Shown here: positions 23,686 through 31,236 of the stretch, piece by piece
Layout: every line of letters begins with the position of its first letter
Position numbering within the stretch: position 1 is the stretch's first letter
Source: a virus
Strand: one strand, 5' to 3'
IMG/VR virus record: IMGVR_UViG_3300021379_000092
Coordinates: 1-33,581 of that record
DNA length: 33,581 nucleotides
The notes under the pieces: generated by a model
Databases searched by the model: none
Told to the model about the DNA's origin: nothing
The model's input: only the letters and a program-made list of their open reading frames with translations
Made by a program: the position numbers and the translations under genes

Positions 23686-24075
23686 TTAGACTGTTGATTG
23701 TGTTAATGCACCAGAACCCTGTACTGAAATGCTTGCTTCAACCATGCCATCAAATGAACCAGACCTTGAAACACCTGTTACAAGAGCTGTACCAGAATAA
23801 TAGGTATCGCCACTATCAGCACCTTCTGGATATACATTTAAAGTCACAGATGAGCCAACAGTTAAAGCACCTTGACCACTTGTGTCAGTTTCATCCCAAA
23901 ACACATCTAAACTTCCAGAAAAAGAAGTTAAAGATGCTAAGTAGGTCTTTGCTGAATCACCCATGCTTGTATCTTCAAGCACGTCTGCAGTTTCATCAAT
24001 TGAGTATGATCTAACTTCTGCTACAGTGTTAGTTCCAACCTTGATGACACCTTCACTACCTTTATGTGTTGCCAT
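23686..24075 (-). CDS. Major tail (tube) protein
   Basis: A 129-aa beta-rich protein: GVIKVGTNTVAEVRSYSIDE near the start, then repeated strands with many Ser/Thr/Gly, ending in a short disordered tail. Length and composition suit compact tail tube proteins of the phi13/HK97 type, and it sits directly before the G/GT chaperones. GAGG lies 6 nt before its ATG. It would polymerise around the tape measure. Confidence 0.75.
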   Translation of the reverse strand: MATHKGSEGVIKVGTNTVAEVRSYSIDETADVLEDTSMGDSAKTYLASLTSFSGSLDVFWDETDTSGQGALTVGSSVTLNVYPEGADSGDTYYSGTALVTGVSRSGSFDGMVEASISVQGSGALTQSTV

Positions 24076-24226
24076 TTTCTACCTCGTCTTTAGACTTTTT
24101 AGAAGAAGATTTAACTTTGTCTTTAGACTGGGCTGCTTCTTCCTTCCAACCCATATTCAATAAAGACTCAACCTTAGAAGGATGAGCATCTATAGAAACT
24201 TTACCATCTGGACTAATCATTTTCAT
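24062..24226 (-). CDS. 54-aa hypothetical protein before major tail protein
   Basis: Starts MKMISPDGKVSIDAHPSKVE, continues with a helix (SLLNMGWKEEA) and ends in a lysine/serine-rich tail. AGGAG lies 6 nt before the ATG, the best-placed site nearby, and its end overlaps the major tail gene by 14 bp. I recall similar ISPDG...HPSKVE...GW proteins before tail tube genes in marine phages, without known function. It fills the 24076-24235 space. Confidence 0.75.
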   Translation of the reverse strand: MKMISPDGKVSIDAHPSKVESLLNMGWKEEAAQSKDKVKSSSKKSKDEVENGNT

Positions 24227-24235
24227 GTTTAACTC

Positions 24236-24673
24236 CTATATTGCTGTTTCAACATCATTTTCATGTGTGTGATATTGAACTGTGAAGGTCATAGTCACAA
24301 AACCTAATGGTTTTTCACCTTCACCATTAAAATCAATTTCAGTAGAAGATATAAATGCATCTTTAGCTTTACTATCTAATGTAGGGTCTGCTGCGATTGC
24401 TTCTTCTACTTCCTTGCATATTGTATCAATTGTATCGTCAAAATTGGTAGTTGCTTTCGCATAGCCTTCAACAACTACTTCTAATTCTCTTAGTAATTCT
24501 CTTGCAGAACCTATGACTACTGGTTCTGAAGTTTCGGATTTTGTGTAAATAACTAGAGCAGGCAATGACTCTAAAGGATAGACTCTGGATTCATGCACTC
24601 TGCTACCTGTGGTTGTAAGACCAGTCAGTGTTGTACCAAAATATTCTCTAATTTGTTGTCTTACATGTGACAT
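24236..24673 (-). CDS. Tail terminator / completion protein (gpU-like)
   Basis: A 145-aa alpha/beta protein (VRQQIREYFGTTLTGL, then RVYPLESLPALVIYT, and a VVVEGYAKA strand). The fold pattern and place in the tail module match lambda U-type tail terminators, which cap the tube at the head end. TAATG overlap with the upstream joining protein; downstream 9 bp to the next small gene. Confidence 0.72.
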   Translation of the reverse strand: MSHVRQQIREYFGTTLTGLTTTGSRVHESRVYPLESLPALVIYTKSETSEPVVIGSARELLRELEVVVEGYAKATTNFDDTIDTICKEVEEAIAADPTLDSKAKDAFISSTEIDFNGEGEKPLGFVTMTFTVQYHTHENDVETAI

Positions 24674-25023
24674 TACACTTCCTCTAATTCAAATGCAGAG
24701 AAACCTGTTCTATCTGCTTGCACATTTACTATGGTGTAATTTTGTGCAGCTTTTAGCGTATTACCATTAACATCTTTTATTGCACTAACTGCTAATGTAT
24801 CGCCAAAACTAGCATTAGGTGCATCTACAGTCCTTAGATATGCAACTGGCTTTAGTGCTTCCACACCAACCCCATTATCTTGTTCAATGTATTCGTTATT
24901 AAGAATAAGATTCACTGTAGTATCTGTAGAGTCTTTTGTGTAAGTTGCTGACACAGCATGACCAAAATCAATATCAAGATATGCTGCCATATCTGCTTCT
25001 GTTTCTAATCTGAACTGTGACAT
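24673..25023 (-). CDS. Head-tail joining protein paralog B (gpFII-like)
   Basis: A 116-aa beta-rich protein. It shares with the adjacent upstream gene the pattern (A/S)YLDxxxGHAV(S/T)AT, (V/I)NLI(L/I), APNxSxxD, GNTLKA and a final strand ending LEE. That makes it a tandem duplicate, with the pair in an FII-like head-tail joining position. TAATG joins it to both neighbours. The separate role of the two copies is unknown. Confidence 0.65.
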   Translation of the reverse strand: MSQFRLETEADMAAYLDIDFGHAVSATYTKDSTDTTVNLILNNEYIEQDNGVGVEALKPVAYLRTVDAPNASFGDTLAVSAIKDVNGNTLKAAQNYTIVNVQADRTGFSAFELEEV

Positions 25024-25421
25024 TATTGCTCCTCTAAGACTAGAGAAACTAGACCTGTATTGTCTGGCTCAACTGTTCTTACTCTGTATTCAGTTTGAGC
25101 TTTAAGTGTATTGCCTTGATCTGTTGTTATTGCATTAACAACTATTTTGTCATTTTGAGAAACGTTAGGTGCATCTGATATTTTTAAAATAGCTCTTGGT
25201 TCAAAACCTGCTACATCTACAGATTGACCACCTATATCAAAATAACCATCATCAATAATTAGATTTATTAAAGTAGAAAATCCATCATCAATAAATCCTA
25301 AAGTGTCTATAAGAGGGTAATCATCAAATAAAACACCTGTTTCAAAGAATGTTGCAGTTACTGCATGACCTGTTGTTGCATCCAGATATGAAGAAAAATC
25401 TGCAGCACTCTCTAAAGGCAT
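25023..25421 (-). CDS. Head-tail joining protein paralog A (gpFII-like)
   Basis: A 132-aa relative of the next gene downstream. It has the same SYLDATTGHAVTATFFETG start, INLIIDDGYFD, SDAPNVSQNDKIVVNAITT, QGNTLKAQTEY and LEEQ end, but carries an extra about 20 residues (LFDDYPLIDTLGFIDD) after the first strand. It overlaps both neighbours as TAATG. Probable connector between portal ring and tail, with or instead of its paralog. Confidence 0.65.
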   Translation of the reverse strand: MPLESAADFSSYLDATTGHAVTATFFETGVLFDDYPLIDTLGFIDDGFSTLINLIIDDGYFDIGGQSVDVAGFEPRAILKISDAPNVSQNDKIVVNAITTDQGNTLKAQTEYRVRTVEPDNTGLVSLVLEEQ

Positions 25422-25633
25422 TATTTTTTAGCTCTTTTCTTTGGAGCTTCCTCTGACTTTTCTAAGCCAACACTTCTATCTGCTTTTTTAGGTTTAGCTT
25501 TACCTGCATGTGGTTCAGCTTTGCCATAGGCACATAGCTCATAACCAATATCTTCTGGTAGTTCTACTATATCGCCTGCTTTGACACGTTGCTTGTTAGC
25601 AACTGTATCTCTAAGTATTAAAAAATTTTTCAT
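25421..25633 (-). CDS. Small basic head-region protein
   Basis: A 70-aa protein starting MKNFLILRDTVANKQRVKAG, then DIVELPEDIGYEL and a lysine-rich tail (KKADR ... PKKRAKK). This N-terminal beta unit with a KAGDxVEL pattern is often seen in small phage proteins after the capsid gene. An upstream ATG at 25675 would read 14 extra residues across a GC-rich hairpin and is less likely, although neither start has a clear Shine-Dalgarno sequence. Its stop overlaps the next ATG as TAATG. Confidence 0.6.
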   Translation of the reverse strand: MKNFLILRDTVANKQRVKAGDIVELPEDIGYELCAYGKAEPHAGKAKPKKADRSVGLEKSEEAPKKRAKK

Positions 25634-25642
25634 ATTTAAGTT

Positions 25643-25660
25643 GGGGGGATTACTCCCCCC
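25643..25660 (-). terminator. GC-rich hairpin after the capsid gene (processing or partial terminator)
   Basis: Six G and six C flank a 6-nt loop (GGGGGG AGTAAT CCCCCC on the minus strand), an exceptional GC run in this AT-rich genome, about 22 bp after the capsid stop. No T-run follows directly, so full termination is doubtful; a stabilising or partial-termination hairpin that raises capsid mRNA is a better reading. Confidence 0.5.
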
Positions 25661-25682
25661 ATTCCAAGTTAGCATTTATTAA

Positions 25683-28256
25683 TTAGCCATCATTAGACAC
25701 ACAGAAGCTAACAGCATGTCTTACTGCTACATCTACAGTTTGTAGAGCAACAATTCTAATAGAACCTGTATTAGACAAGCTGTAAGGGTCAACTGTGATA
25801 TCAAGTGAACCATACATACCAATTAATAGATCAGAGAAGTTACCAAAATAGAAATCACCTGAAGTGACTTGATTTGATCTAACAACTCCATAACCATTCA
25901 TTCTGCCATCTGGCTCAACTACAAACTGACCACTACCTGAATCTTTAGTTACAGTTTTAAGTGTGCCATAGTCTGCAGGCTTACAGATATATGAAAGGTT
26001 GCCAATCAATGCATTGTCATTTGCAACTTCTGATTCCATTGCAATGATTTCAGCATAAGTTGGATTAGCAGCAGCAAATGTTGTGCTGTTAATACCTGAA
26101 GTATTTTTAATACCTGTAGGCTGACCAGAAGAACCTGAACCTGCCAATGCACCTAGATCAATAGCTGTTGCAATTGATTGTGTTAGGTCATCTCTGATTA
26201 GGTTTTCAATATCTAATGAGCTTTGTTGTAGAAGTAATCTAGTAGCATCTGTATGAGCACCAATTACTTTTGGTGACATAGTTACACTGCCTGATGTGAA
26301 CTCTGATTCAGAAGAAGCTGAACCTTCTGTAGCAATCCAACCTGCACTTGAACCTGCGGTTTTCTTAGGAATTACAACAGAACCTTGCAGTCCTCTTAGC
26401 ATAGTTGCACCTGCAGCCATAACTGAAGATGAATTTCTAAGTACGTCTATAAAGTCCCCACCTTTAAAATCCTGTGGAATTAAAGTTGAGTCATCTGATG
26501 AGTTCAAATCCCTTTGACCCCATGTTGCAAGAACGTCTGCAGGAAGCATGATGCCTTGTGCAGTTGTTCCATTTGCTCTAGCTGCTTCTTCACTACATTC
26601 TAGTTCAAAGGCAGCATCTTCTTGTGCTTTTCTGTCAGCAGGATTAGCTAAAGCACGAATGGCTTTCACTACGCTAAATCTTTTGACTTCTTGCTTAGTC
26701 ATACCAATATCTGATGGTGTTTCTAATGGTTGATCGTTAGCAATGTTCTCTAAGAGGACACCTCTAAACTCTTCCACAGAAATACCTTCTGATATGGCTT
26801 TGTCAGCTAAATCTCTTTTGTTGTGTCTGACTGCTAAATCAATAATCTCTTTTGAGTTTCTTTTGAATTCAGCTTTTGCATCTTCAACAGTTTTGGATTT
26901 AACTTCTTCAAGATTAATTTCTTGTTTTTCGTTTTCCATATTTCTCACCTGTTTGTGAATTAAGTTAGTTTCAGAACGCCCAACTCCAACTGATTTGGAT
27001 TGATCTGCAGGAACTGCAACTGAACTTACCTCTAAAGGTGTCCAACTAGCCCTGTAGTATTCCTCATCATTGTCATCTTTGACACGTTCCATCTTATTTA
27101 TTTTGTAGCCTACTGATATATTCATTCTTATACCATCAACTACATCCTCAAAAACTTCACGAGCAAGTGCAGATTTACCAAATCTCACAACTGCAATTGT
27201 CCTCTTAGCAGTCTCATCAAGTTTAAACTCTTCGATTACACCAATTTGTTTGGTCATATCATGATCTAATAAAAAAGGTGCTGTTCCACTTTTCATGAAC
27301 TCCATGTCCACTTCATTTTCTTTGTGTCCTAACACTTCTTTTCCAAAACTTCTGTCTACTGGCATTTCAGATGATACACCCACTCTGACTCTTCTATTTT
27401 CTTCATCAATGTGATCTGCCCTTGATAGGTCAATAGTTCTGTATCTAATAAGATCAACTACCTTCCTTTCATCTTCATCTTCATGCATTGAATTCTCTGC
27501 ATCAGTCGCTTCAACTGGTTCAGATTCTTCAATTTCATCCTCATGATGTTTTGAAAATTCTATAACTACAGAATCTTCTTTTTCATCAATATTTAGGATA
27601 TGTCTTTCATCAACTTTATCCATGCTTTTCTCCTCGTTTTTCGTTGATTGTGGATGTCCTTCTGGTAGCAAGTCAGTATCATGCTTACCACTCCTAAATC
27701 TACCATTTCGCAAGGCATAAAGAAAGCTATTAATTCTAGCTGCTGCCCATTGCTCTGGTGAACTTACATTGGGTCTTACAGATGCAGGATTAGTTTTATA
27801 TGCACCTATACCACGTTCATACACTTTTGATAATGTTCCTACTGTTGTTCTTTTAGAAGCAACATCACCAACTTCTTCATTATGTTCTTCAACTTTGTTC
27901 TTAATCATTTCTAGGGCTTTACCTGATACAGCTCTCTCATCTTCTTTTTTTAGTCGTTCCACTATTTGTCTTGACCAACTATAACCTGCATCTCCACCCC
28001 ATAATGCCCATGCAATTCTGCCATTAGAAGGGTATCCATCTTCACCCTGACTAAATCCTTCAGCTTCTTTATCTACTTCATGTCTTGAGAAGAAGCTGTA
28101 CATTCTTTTGACTGTTTCTTCTGATAGATTCTCTCCTGCTACAATCTGTCTTGCTCTTACAGCACCAACTCTTGTACCACCTCTACCATGTTCTTCACGC
28201 CAATCAAGACCTCTTTGAGCTTCTGCCTTCATGCCTGCTGTTGGCTTAAAGCTCAT
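25683..28256 (-). CDS. Fused prohead protease - major capsid protein
   Basis: An 857-aa protein in five parts. Residues about 1-100 hold a basic/Trp-rich domain (RGLDWREEHGRGGTRVGAVR, later IAWALWGGDAGYSWS). Residues about 145-205 hold a second domain (LSKVYERGIGAYKTN, WAAARINSFL). About 265-430 is an HK97-type (S78) prohead protease, with catalytic candidates H332 in LLDHD and S381 in MNISVGY. About 440-560 is a charged helical scaffold-like delta region. About 570-857 is an HK97-fold capsid protein (SSSVMAAGATMLR, WIATEGSASSESEF, ATAIDLGALAGSG). HK97 has these as separate genes. Strong internal ribosome-binding sites lie before codons 212 and 440. The ATG at 28256 is preferred to GTG codons at 28274 and 28271. 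Confidence 0.85.
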   Translation of the reverse strand: MSFKPTAGMKAEAQRGLDWREEHGRGGTRVGAVRARQIVAGENLSEETVKRMYSFFSRHEVDKEAEGFSQGEDGYPSNGRIAWALWGGDAGYSWSRQIVERLKKEDERAVSGKALEMIKNKVEEHNEEVGDVASKRTTVGTLSKVYERGIGAYKTNPASVRPNVSSPEQWAAARINSFLYALRNGRFRSGKHDTDLLPEGHPQSTKNEEKSMDKVDERHILNIDEKEDSVVIEFSKHHEDEIEESEPVEATDAENSMHEDEDERKVVDLIRYRTIDLSRADHIDEENRRVRVGVSSEMPVDRSFGKEVLGHKENEVDMEFMKSGTAPFLLDHDMTKQIGVIEEFKLDETAKRTIAVVRFGKSALAREVFEDVVDGIRMNISVGYKINKMERVKDDNDEEYYRASWTPLEVSSVAVPADQSKSVGVGRSETNLIHKQVRNMENEKQEINLEEVKSKTVEDAKAEFKRNSKEIIDLAVRHNKRDLADKAISEGISVEEFRGVLLENIANDQPLETPSDIGMTKQEVKRFSVVKAIRALANPADRKAQEDAAFELECSEEAARANGTTAQGIMLPADVLATWGQRDLNSSDDSTLIPQDFKGGDFIDVLRNSSSVMAAGATMLRGLQGSVVIPKKTAGSSAGWIATEGSASSESEFTSGSVTMSPKVIGAHTDATRLLLQQSSLDIENLIRDDLTQSIATAIDLGALAGSGSSGQPTGIKNTSGINSTTFAAANPTYAEIIAMESEVANDNALIGNLSYICKPADYGTLKTVTKDSGSGQFVVEPDGRMNGYGVVRSNQVTSGDFYFGNFSDLLIGMYGSLDITVDPYSLSNTGSIRIVALQTVDVAVRHAVSFCVSNDG
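26937..26950 (-). promoter_or_regulatory. Internal ribosome-binding site before the capsid part
   Basis: AGGTGAG (26944-26950) lies 4 nt (AGGTG, 6 nt) before an in-frame ATG at 26937-26939 (codon 440). It falls where the protease ends and the scaffold/capsid part begins. A start here gives a 418-aa product, the normal length of an HK97-type delta-plus-capsid protein. Confidence 0.6.
27621..27635 (-). promoter_or_regulatory. Internal ribosome-binding site before the protease part
   Basis: On the minus strand GAGGAG (27630-27635) lies 6 nt before an in-frame ATG at 27621-27623 (codon 212). It falls between the N-terminal domains and the protease and is better than the Shine-Dalgarno of the annotated start. 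A start here gives a 646-aa protease-capsid product. Confidence 0.6.
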
Positions 28257-29754
28257 CTTCTTCTTCTCCACCACTGATGACAGCTTCTACTGGTAATTTA
28301 GTTCCAAAAGGTTGATAAGCTAATTCAATACCATATTGTTTTGCTAACTCTATCTCCTTTTGATGTTGTTCAAAAAGTTCTTCTGTGTCTCTACCATAAG
28401 ATGCACAGATATCTGAATAAGTGACAGTTCCATTTTGTAAACCAATTACATTAGATTGCATTTCTTTAAGTGGGTCTATCCAAGCAAAACTTCTAGGTAT
28501 AAAAGTTACTGAACTTGCAAATTTATCTACCTTAGATACTGGCAATTTAATGTAATTAGTTGACACTGCCATTTCTAACCAAGACTTAAAGACTGGTTCA
28601 ATAAAATGTTCAATGACAAATTGTTGATATATCTGAAACATGCTTCTGTCCTCTAAAGCACCTTGCCTGATAGAGCTGTAGTTTACAGATGTAAGATCAT
28701 TAGATAATGAATGATAAGAAATGTTAAGTCCAGATGCTATGCTTCTTAAAACTGATTTAGTAAATGCATCAAAAGCTGACGTTGGATGTTGTGGGTCAAA
28801 TGCTTTAAAGTCCATACCTGCAGGTAATTGTTCAAACACACCTGCTTGTGCTGTCATGGTTGGACTAAATGAATCTTCATATTCACCATCACCAACATAA
28901 CCATCACCATCTGGACTAATAAAGAACCCTTGTTTACTAGCTGATACTCTAGCACTTACTACCTCTGCTTCAAGATAACCATTAAGTTGTTTGACTGTAG
29001 GCATTGCTGTTGCAATTAAAGAAACACCTCTGGTCTGTTCTGCTCTTTGTGGCAAGAAGGCATGAATGATCTCTTCTGCAGGAACTCTTATGTGCTGATT
29101 CTCATTAAGATAAGTTCTCTCATAAGGATGATGCTTGTATAAATGATAAGCAACTGGCTTATCAAACTCATCTACCTCAACACCCATTTTGATTCTGTTG
29201 CCATTCTGTTTGTAGTAATCATTTTTATCTTCATCTAAATGATCTGCTTCTAAGAACTGCAATTTAAAACCAAATGGTGAATTTTTGTCTTTTACTTTTC
29301 TAATAAGAACTTCACCATCTCTGCAAAGTGATTCTATGAATATTTTTTGACAATCTAAAAATGACAATCTGCCATTGGTGGTACAGTTCCCAATCTTTGT
29401 CCATTCCTTCCATGCTTCCTCAATGAGCAGGTTAGCTCTTAGGTCTAGCTTTCCCTTATTAACTGGGTCATCTAGTCGTGCCTTAGAGCTAACTCTTATG
29501 CCATGCTTACCGATAACATTAGACACCATCAGATTTAAGTATCTAGCTATGTAGCTATCGTTTCTTGCTAACTCTCTCGCCCTATCTCTTAGGACTCTTA
29601 TGTTATCTTTAATTTCAGCATCAGCACTTGTAGATGTAGTTAAGAAGTCAGAGAACAATCTGCCTGCATTAGCACCTGTATAACTTCTTCTATAAGCTCT
29701 ACGTTTTTTTGTTTGTACCTCTTTTCTGTTAAATATGTTGTTATACCATGCCAT
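28246..29754 (-). CDS. Portal protein (lambda gpB family)
   Basis: A 502-aa protein. The N-terminal part (RRSYTGANAGRLFSDF, RELARNDSYIARYLNLMVSN) and the RDGEVLIRKV and SVNYSSIRQGALEDR segments are hallmarks of lambda-type portals. It forms the 12-fold ring at the packaging vertex, docking terminase and then the connector. It overlaps the fused protease-capsid gene by 11 bp and lies 2 bp after the joining-protein gene. Length is normal for the family. Confidence 0.9.
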   Translation of the reverse strand: MAWYNNIFNRKEVQTKKRRAYRRSYTGANAGRLFSDFLTTSTSADAEIKDNIRVLRDRARELARNDSYIARYLNLMVSNVIGKHGIRVSSKARLDDPVNKGKLDLRANLLIEEAWKEWTKIGNCTTNGRLSFLDCQKIFIESLCRDGEVLIRKVKDKNSPFGFKLQFLEADHLDEDKNDYYKQNGNRIKMGVEVDEFDKPVAYHLYKHHPYERTYLNENQHIRVPAEEIIHAFLPQRAEQTRGVSLIATAMPTVKQLNGYLEAEVVSARVSASKQGFFISPDGDGYVGDGEYEDSFSPTMTAQAGVFEQLPAGMDFKAFDPQHPTSAFDAFTKSVLRSIASGLNISYHSLSNDLTSVNYSSIRQGALEDRSMFQIYQQFVIEHFIEPVFKSWLEMAVSTNYIKLPVSKVDKFASSVTFIPRSFAWIDPLKEMQSNVIGLQNGTVTYSDICASYGRDTEELFEQHQKEIELAKQYGIELAYQPFGTKLPVEAVISGGEEEDEL

Positions 29755-29756
29755 GA

Positions 29757-30365
29757 TTAACTCTTAGGTGTGATTTGATTTTGACCAAAATTAACTTTGA
29801 TAGTGTTTCCAGAAGCTAAACCATTTTTAATTCTTGCTATCTTCACTTCTTTTAAATATTCAGCTTTGTATCTATCTCTAAATGTCATCAAGTCAGTGAT
29901 AGACATTCTTGATAATGATCTACCTGCAATAGACATAGATTGCTGATCCATGCTTGCTCTGTTTTCAATAACAGCTTCAATTGCATCTAATACTTTTTTT
30001 GCATGACTTCTTACTGAAGCAGAAGTTGTTGCATAGTTATCTTGTATCTCTACATAGCCTTCTTCTAACTTGACCCTTGCAGAGTCAGAGCTTCTTGTTA
30101 TGTAAGAAATCCAGTTGTAGTTGCCAACTGTGTAAGAAGTAGTAGATGAGGTTGAGATGATGTACTCGTCTCCAGACTCTGTTGCAGTCAAAGTGAAGTT
30201 TGCTGCAGTTGAGCCATCAATTAAATTGAATTCATAAGTTAATGCATAATCTGCAACAGGATAATCTGTTGCTAGATCGTCTCTTTTCCATGCCCAGAAA
30301 TCGCCAAGCTGTAATTCACTTGGAACTTGAGTAGGAAAGTTTGCTGAATCGAATTTATTAGCCAA
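29757..30365 (-). CDS. gpW-like head-tail joining protein with N-terminal beta domain
   Basis: A 202-aa protein. Residues about 1-110 are strand-rich and Ser/Thr/Tyr-rich (a possible Ig-like unit). Residues about 115-200 are helical (KKVLDAIEAVIENRASMDQQ, then LSRMSITDLMTFRDRYKAE) and recall gpW, which in lambda is a 68-aa protein located between terL and portal. So it is probably W with an added domain, although the beta part is unusual. It starts about 40 nt downstream of the promoter at 30402-30429. TAA to portal ATG gap is 2 bp. Confidence 0.65.
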   Translation of the reverse strand: MANKFDSANFPTQVPSELQLGDFWAWKRDDLATDYPVADYALTYEFNLIDGSTAANFTLTATESGDEYIISTSSTTSYTVGNYNWISYITRSSDSARVKLEEGYVEIQDNYATTSASVRSHAKKVLDAIEAVIENRASMDQQSMSIAGRSLSRMSITDLMTFRDRYKAEYLKEVKIARIKNGLASGNTIKVNFGQNQITPKS

Positions 30366-30401
30366 ATAAAAACCTCATAATGTTAGATACATCCTAGTAA
30401 A

Positions 30402-30429
30402 ACACTAAGGTCTGTGTAGAAATTGTCAA
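30402..30429 (-). promoter_or_regulatory. Candidate head-operon promoter
   Basis: On the minus strand a perfect -35 TTGACA (30424-30429) is followed 16 nt later by TAGTGT (30402-30407), a weak -10. It lies right after a terminator and before the W-portal-capsid genes, where a promoter is needed. Confidence 0.5.
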
Positions 30430-30430
30430 G

Positions 30431-30463
30431 CCAAAAATAAAAAAGGCTCAATTAAGAGCCTTT
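30431..30463 (-). terminator. Rho-independent terminator after the two-gene cassette
   Basis: On the minus strand the stem AAAGGCTC / GAGCCTTT (30456-30463 and 30442-30449), loop of 6 nt, is followed by TTTATTTTT. It lies about 23 bp after the stop of the 62-aa gene. Stem and T-run are both clear. Confidence 0.85.
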
Positions 30464-30485
30464 AGTAATTTTAGCTAGATATAGA

Positions 30486-30674
30486 TTATTTAAAGTAACC
30501 TTGTTCTTTTTGATTCCTAACTGCATTAGTCAATCTGTCTAAAAGTTTTAAATAGGTTGCATCACCTTTAAGCTCATCTTCATAAGCAATAAAAGTTTTG
30601 TGCATCATTCGTTGCACTAACCTCACCTCTTTTGTAGTGAGATGAGTATTGACTGAATGTTTATCTCTAGCCAT
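30486..30674 (-). CDS. 62-aa cassette protein, unknown function
   Basis: A helical basic/acidic protein starting MARDKHSVNTHLTTKEVRLV, with a second helix region YLKLLDRLTNAVRNQKEQ. The ATG at 30674 overlaps the previous stop as TAATG and has AAGGAG about 8 nt upstream; a GTG at 30683 is less likely. No family recognised. It is the second gene of a unit with its own promoter and terminator between terL and the head genes. The pair may be a moron or a small regulator. Confidence 0.7.
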   Translation of the reverse strand: MARDKHSVNTHLTTKEVRLVQRMMHKTFIAYEDELKGDATYLKLLDRLTNAVRNQKEQGYFK

Positions 30675-31168
30675 TATGCACACTCCTTAACAATGCAAAG
30701 TGTTCTTGAATGTAGTTTTTGCACGTTATAACCACCTGCAAATATAACTCTTATTTGAACAATAAGATTATCAATTAACCATTCTTGAATGTAGGTAAAA
30801 TCACTAACAGTTTCTTCTAAAGACTTAGCTTCTAAATCAGATATGCCATTGCTGATAAGTTTTTTTGCAATTGTATAGTTCCTCTTTTCATGCTTTTGCA
30901 AAACTGGGTCTTGCACCATTTCTAGCACAGTAGCAAATGCAGTCTCTGCATCCTTATTAGCAAAGTAAAAGCGAATTTGACCAACTAAATCTCTGTCAAT
31001 GCCACAATCAGTCATGATTTTTTTCAAGACATCTTGATCAATAATTTTGCTTGACCAATATTCTTGTAGCTCTTGAATTGCATACCTAAGATTATCTTCA
31101 ACAGCTTTTAAAACTTTAGCATCAACATCTGCAAAAAGTTTTTCTAGTTTTGTAATTAAGTTTTTCAT
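30674..31168 (-). CDS. 164-aa cassette protein, unknown function
   Basis: A soluble, fully helical protein starting MKNLITKLEKLFADVDAKVL, with several charged helices (LRYAIQELQEYW, LEAKSLEETVSDFTYIQEW) and three cysteines near the end (IVKEC among them). ATG at 31168 has GGAG 6 nt upstream; earlier ATGs (31180, 31198) have none. No membrane or catalytic motif. It follows the promoter with a 22-bp palindrome. It could bind DNA or protein, modulate host functions, or act with the 62-aa partner; nothing decides. Confidence 0.7.
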   Translation of the reverse strand: MKNLITKLEKLFADVDAKVLKAVEDNLRYAIQELQEYWSSKIIDQDVLKKIMTDCGIDRDLVGQIRFYFANKDAETAFATVLEMVQDPVLQKHEKRNYTIAKKLISNGISDLEAKSLEETVSDFTYIQEWLIDNLIVQIRVIFAGGYNVQKLHSRTLCIVKECA

Positions 31169-31205
31169 GTCGTTCTCCATAGTAATTTGTGTAAACATAC
31201 AACTA

Positions 31206-31233
31206 ATTATATAGATATATACTTATATATCTA
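31206..31233 (-). promoter_or_regulatory. Promoter with 22-bp palindromic operator
   Basis: Perfect -10 TATAAT (31206-31211 on the minus strand). Directly upstream, TAGATATATA (31212-31221) and its exact reverse complement (31224-31233), 2 nt apart, fill the spacer where a repressor or activator would bind. No good -35 (best TTGTAG, 19 nt), so activation by a bound protein is plausible. It lies between the terL stop and the 164-aa gene. Confidence 0.55.
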
Positions 31234-31236
31234 CAA

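Noticed and set aside
23643-24014. Plus-strand frame of 123 codons opposite the major tail gene
   Set aside because: Composition (Leu/His/Gln-rich) and antisense location show it is a shadow frame; it also crosses two real genes.
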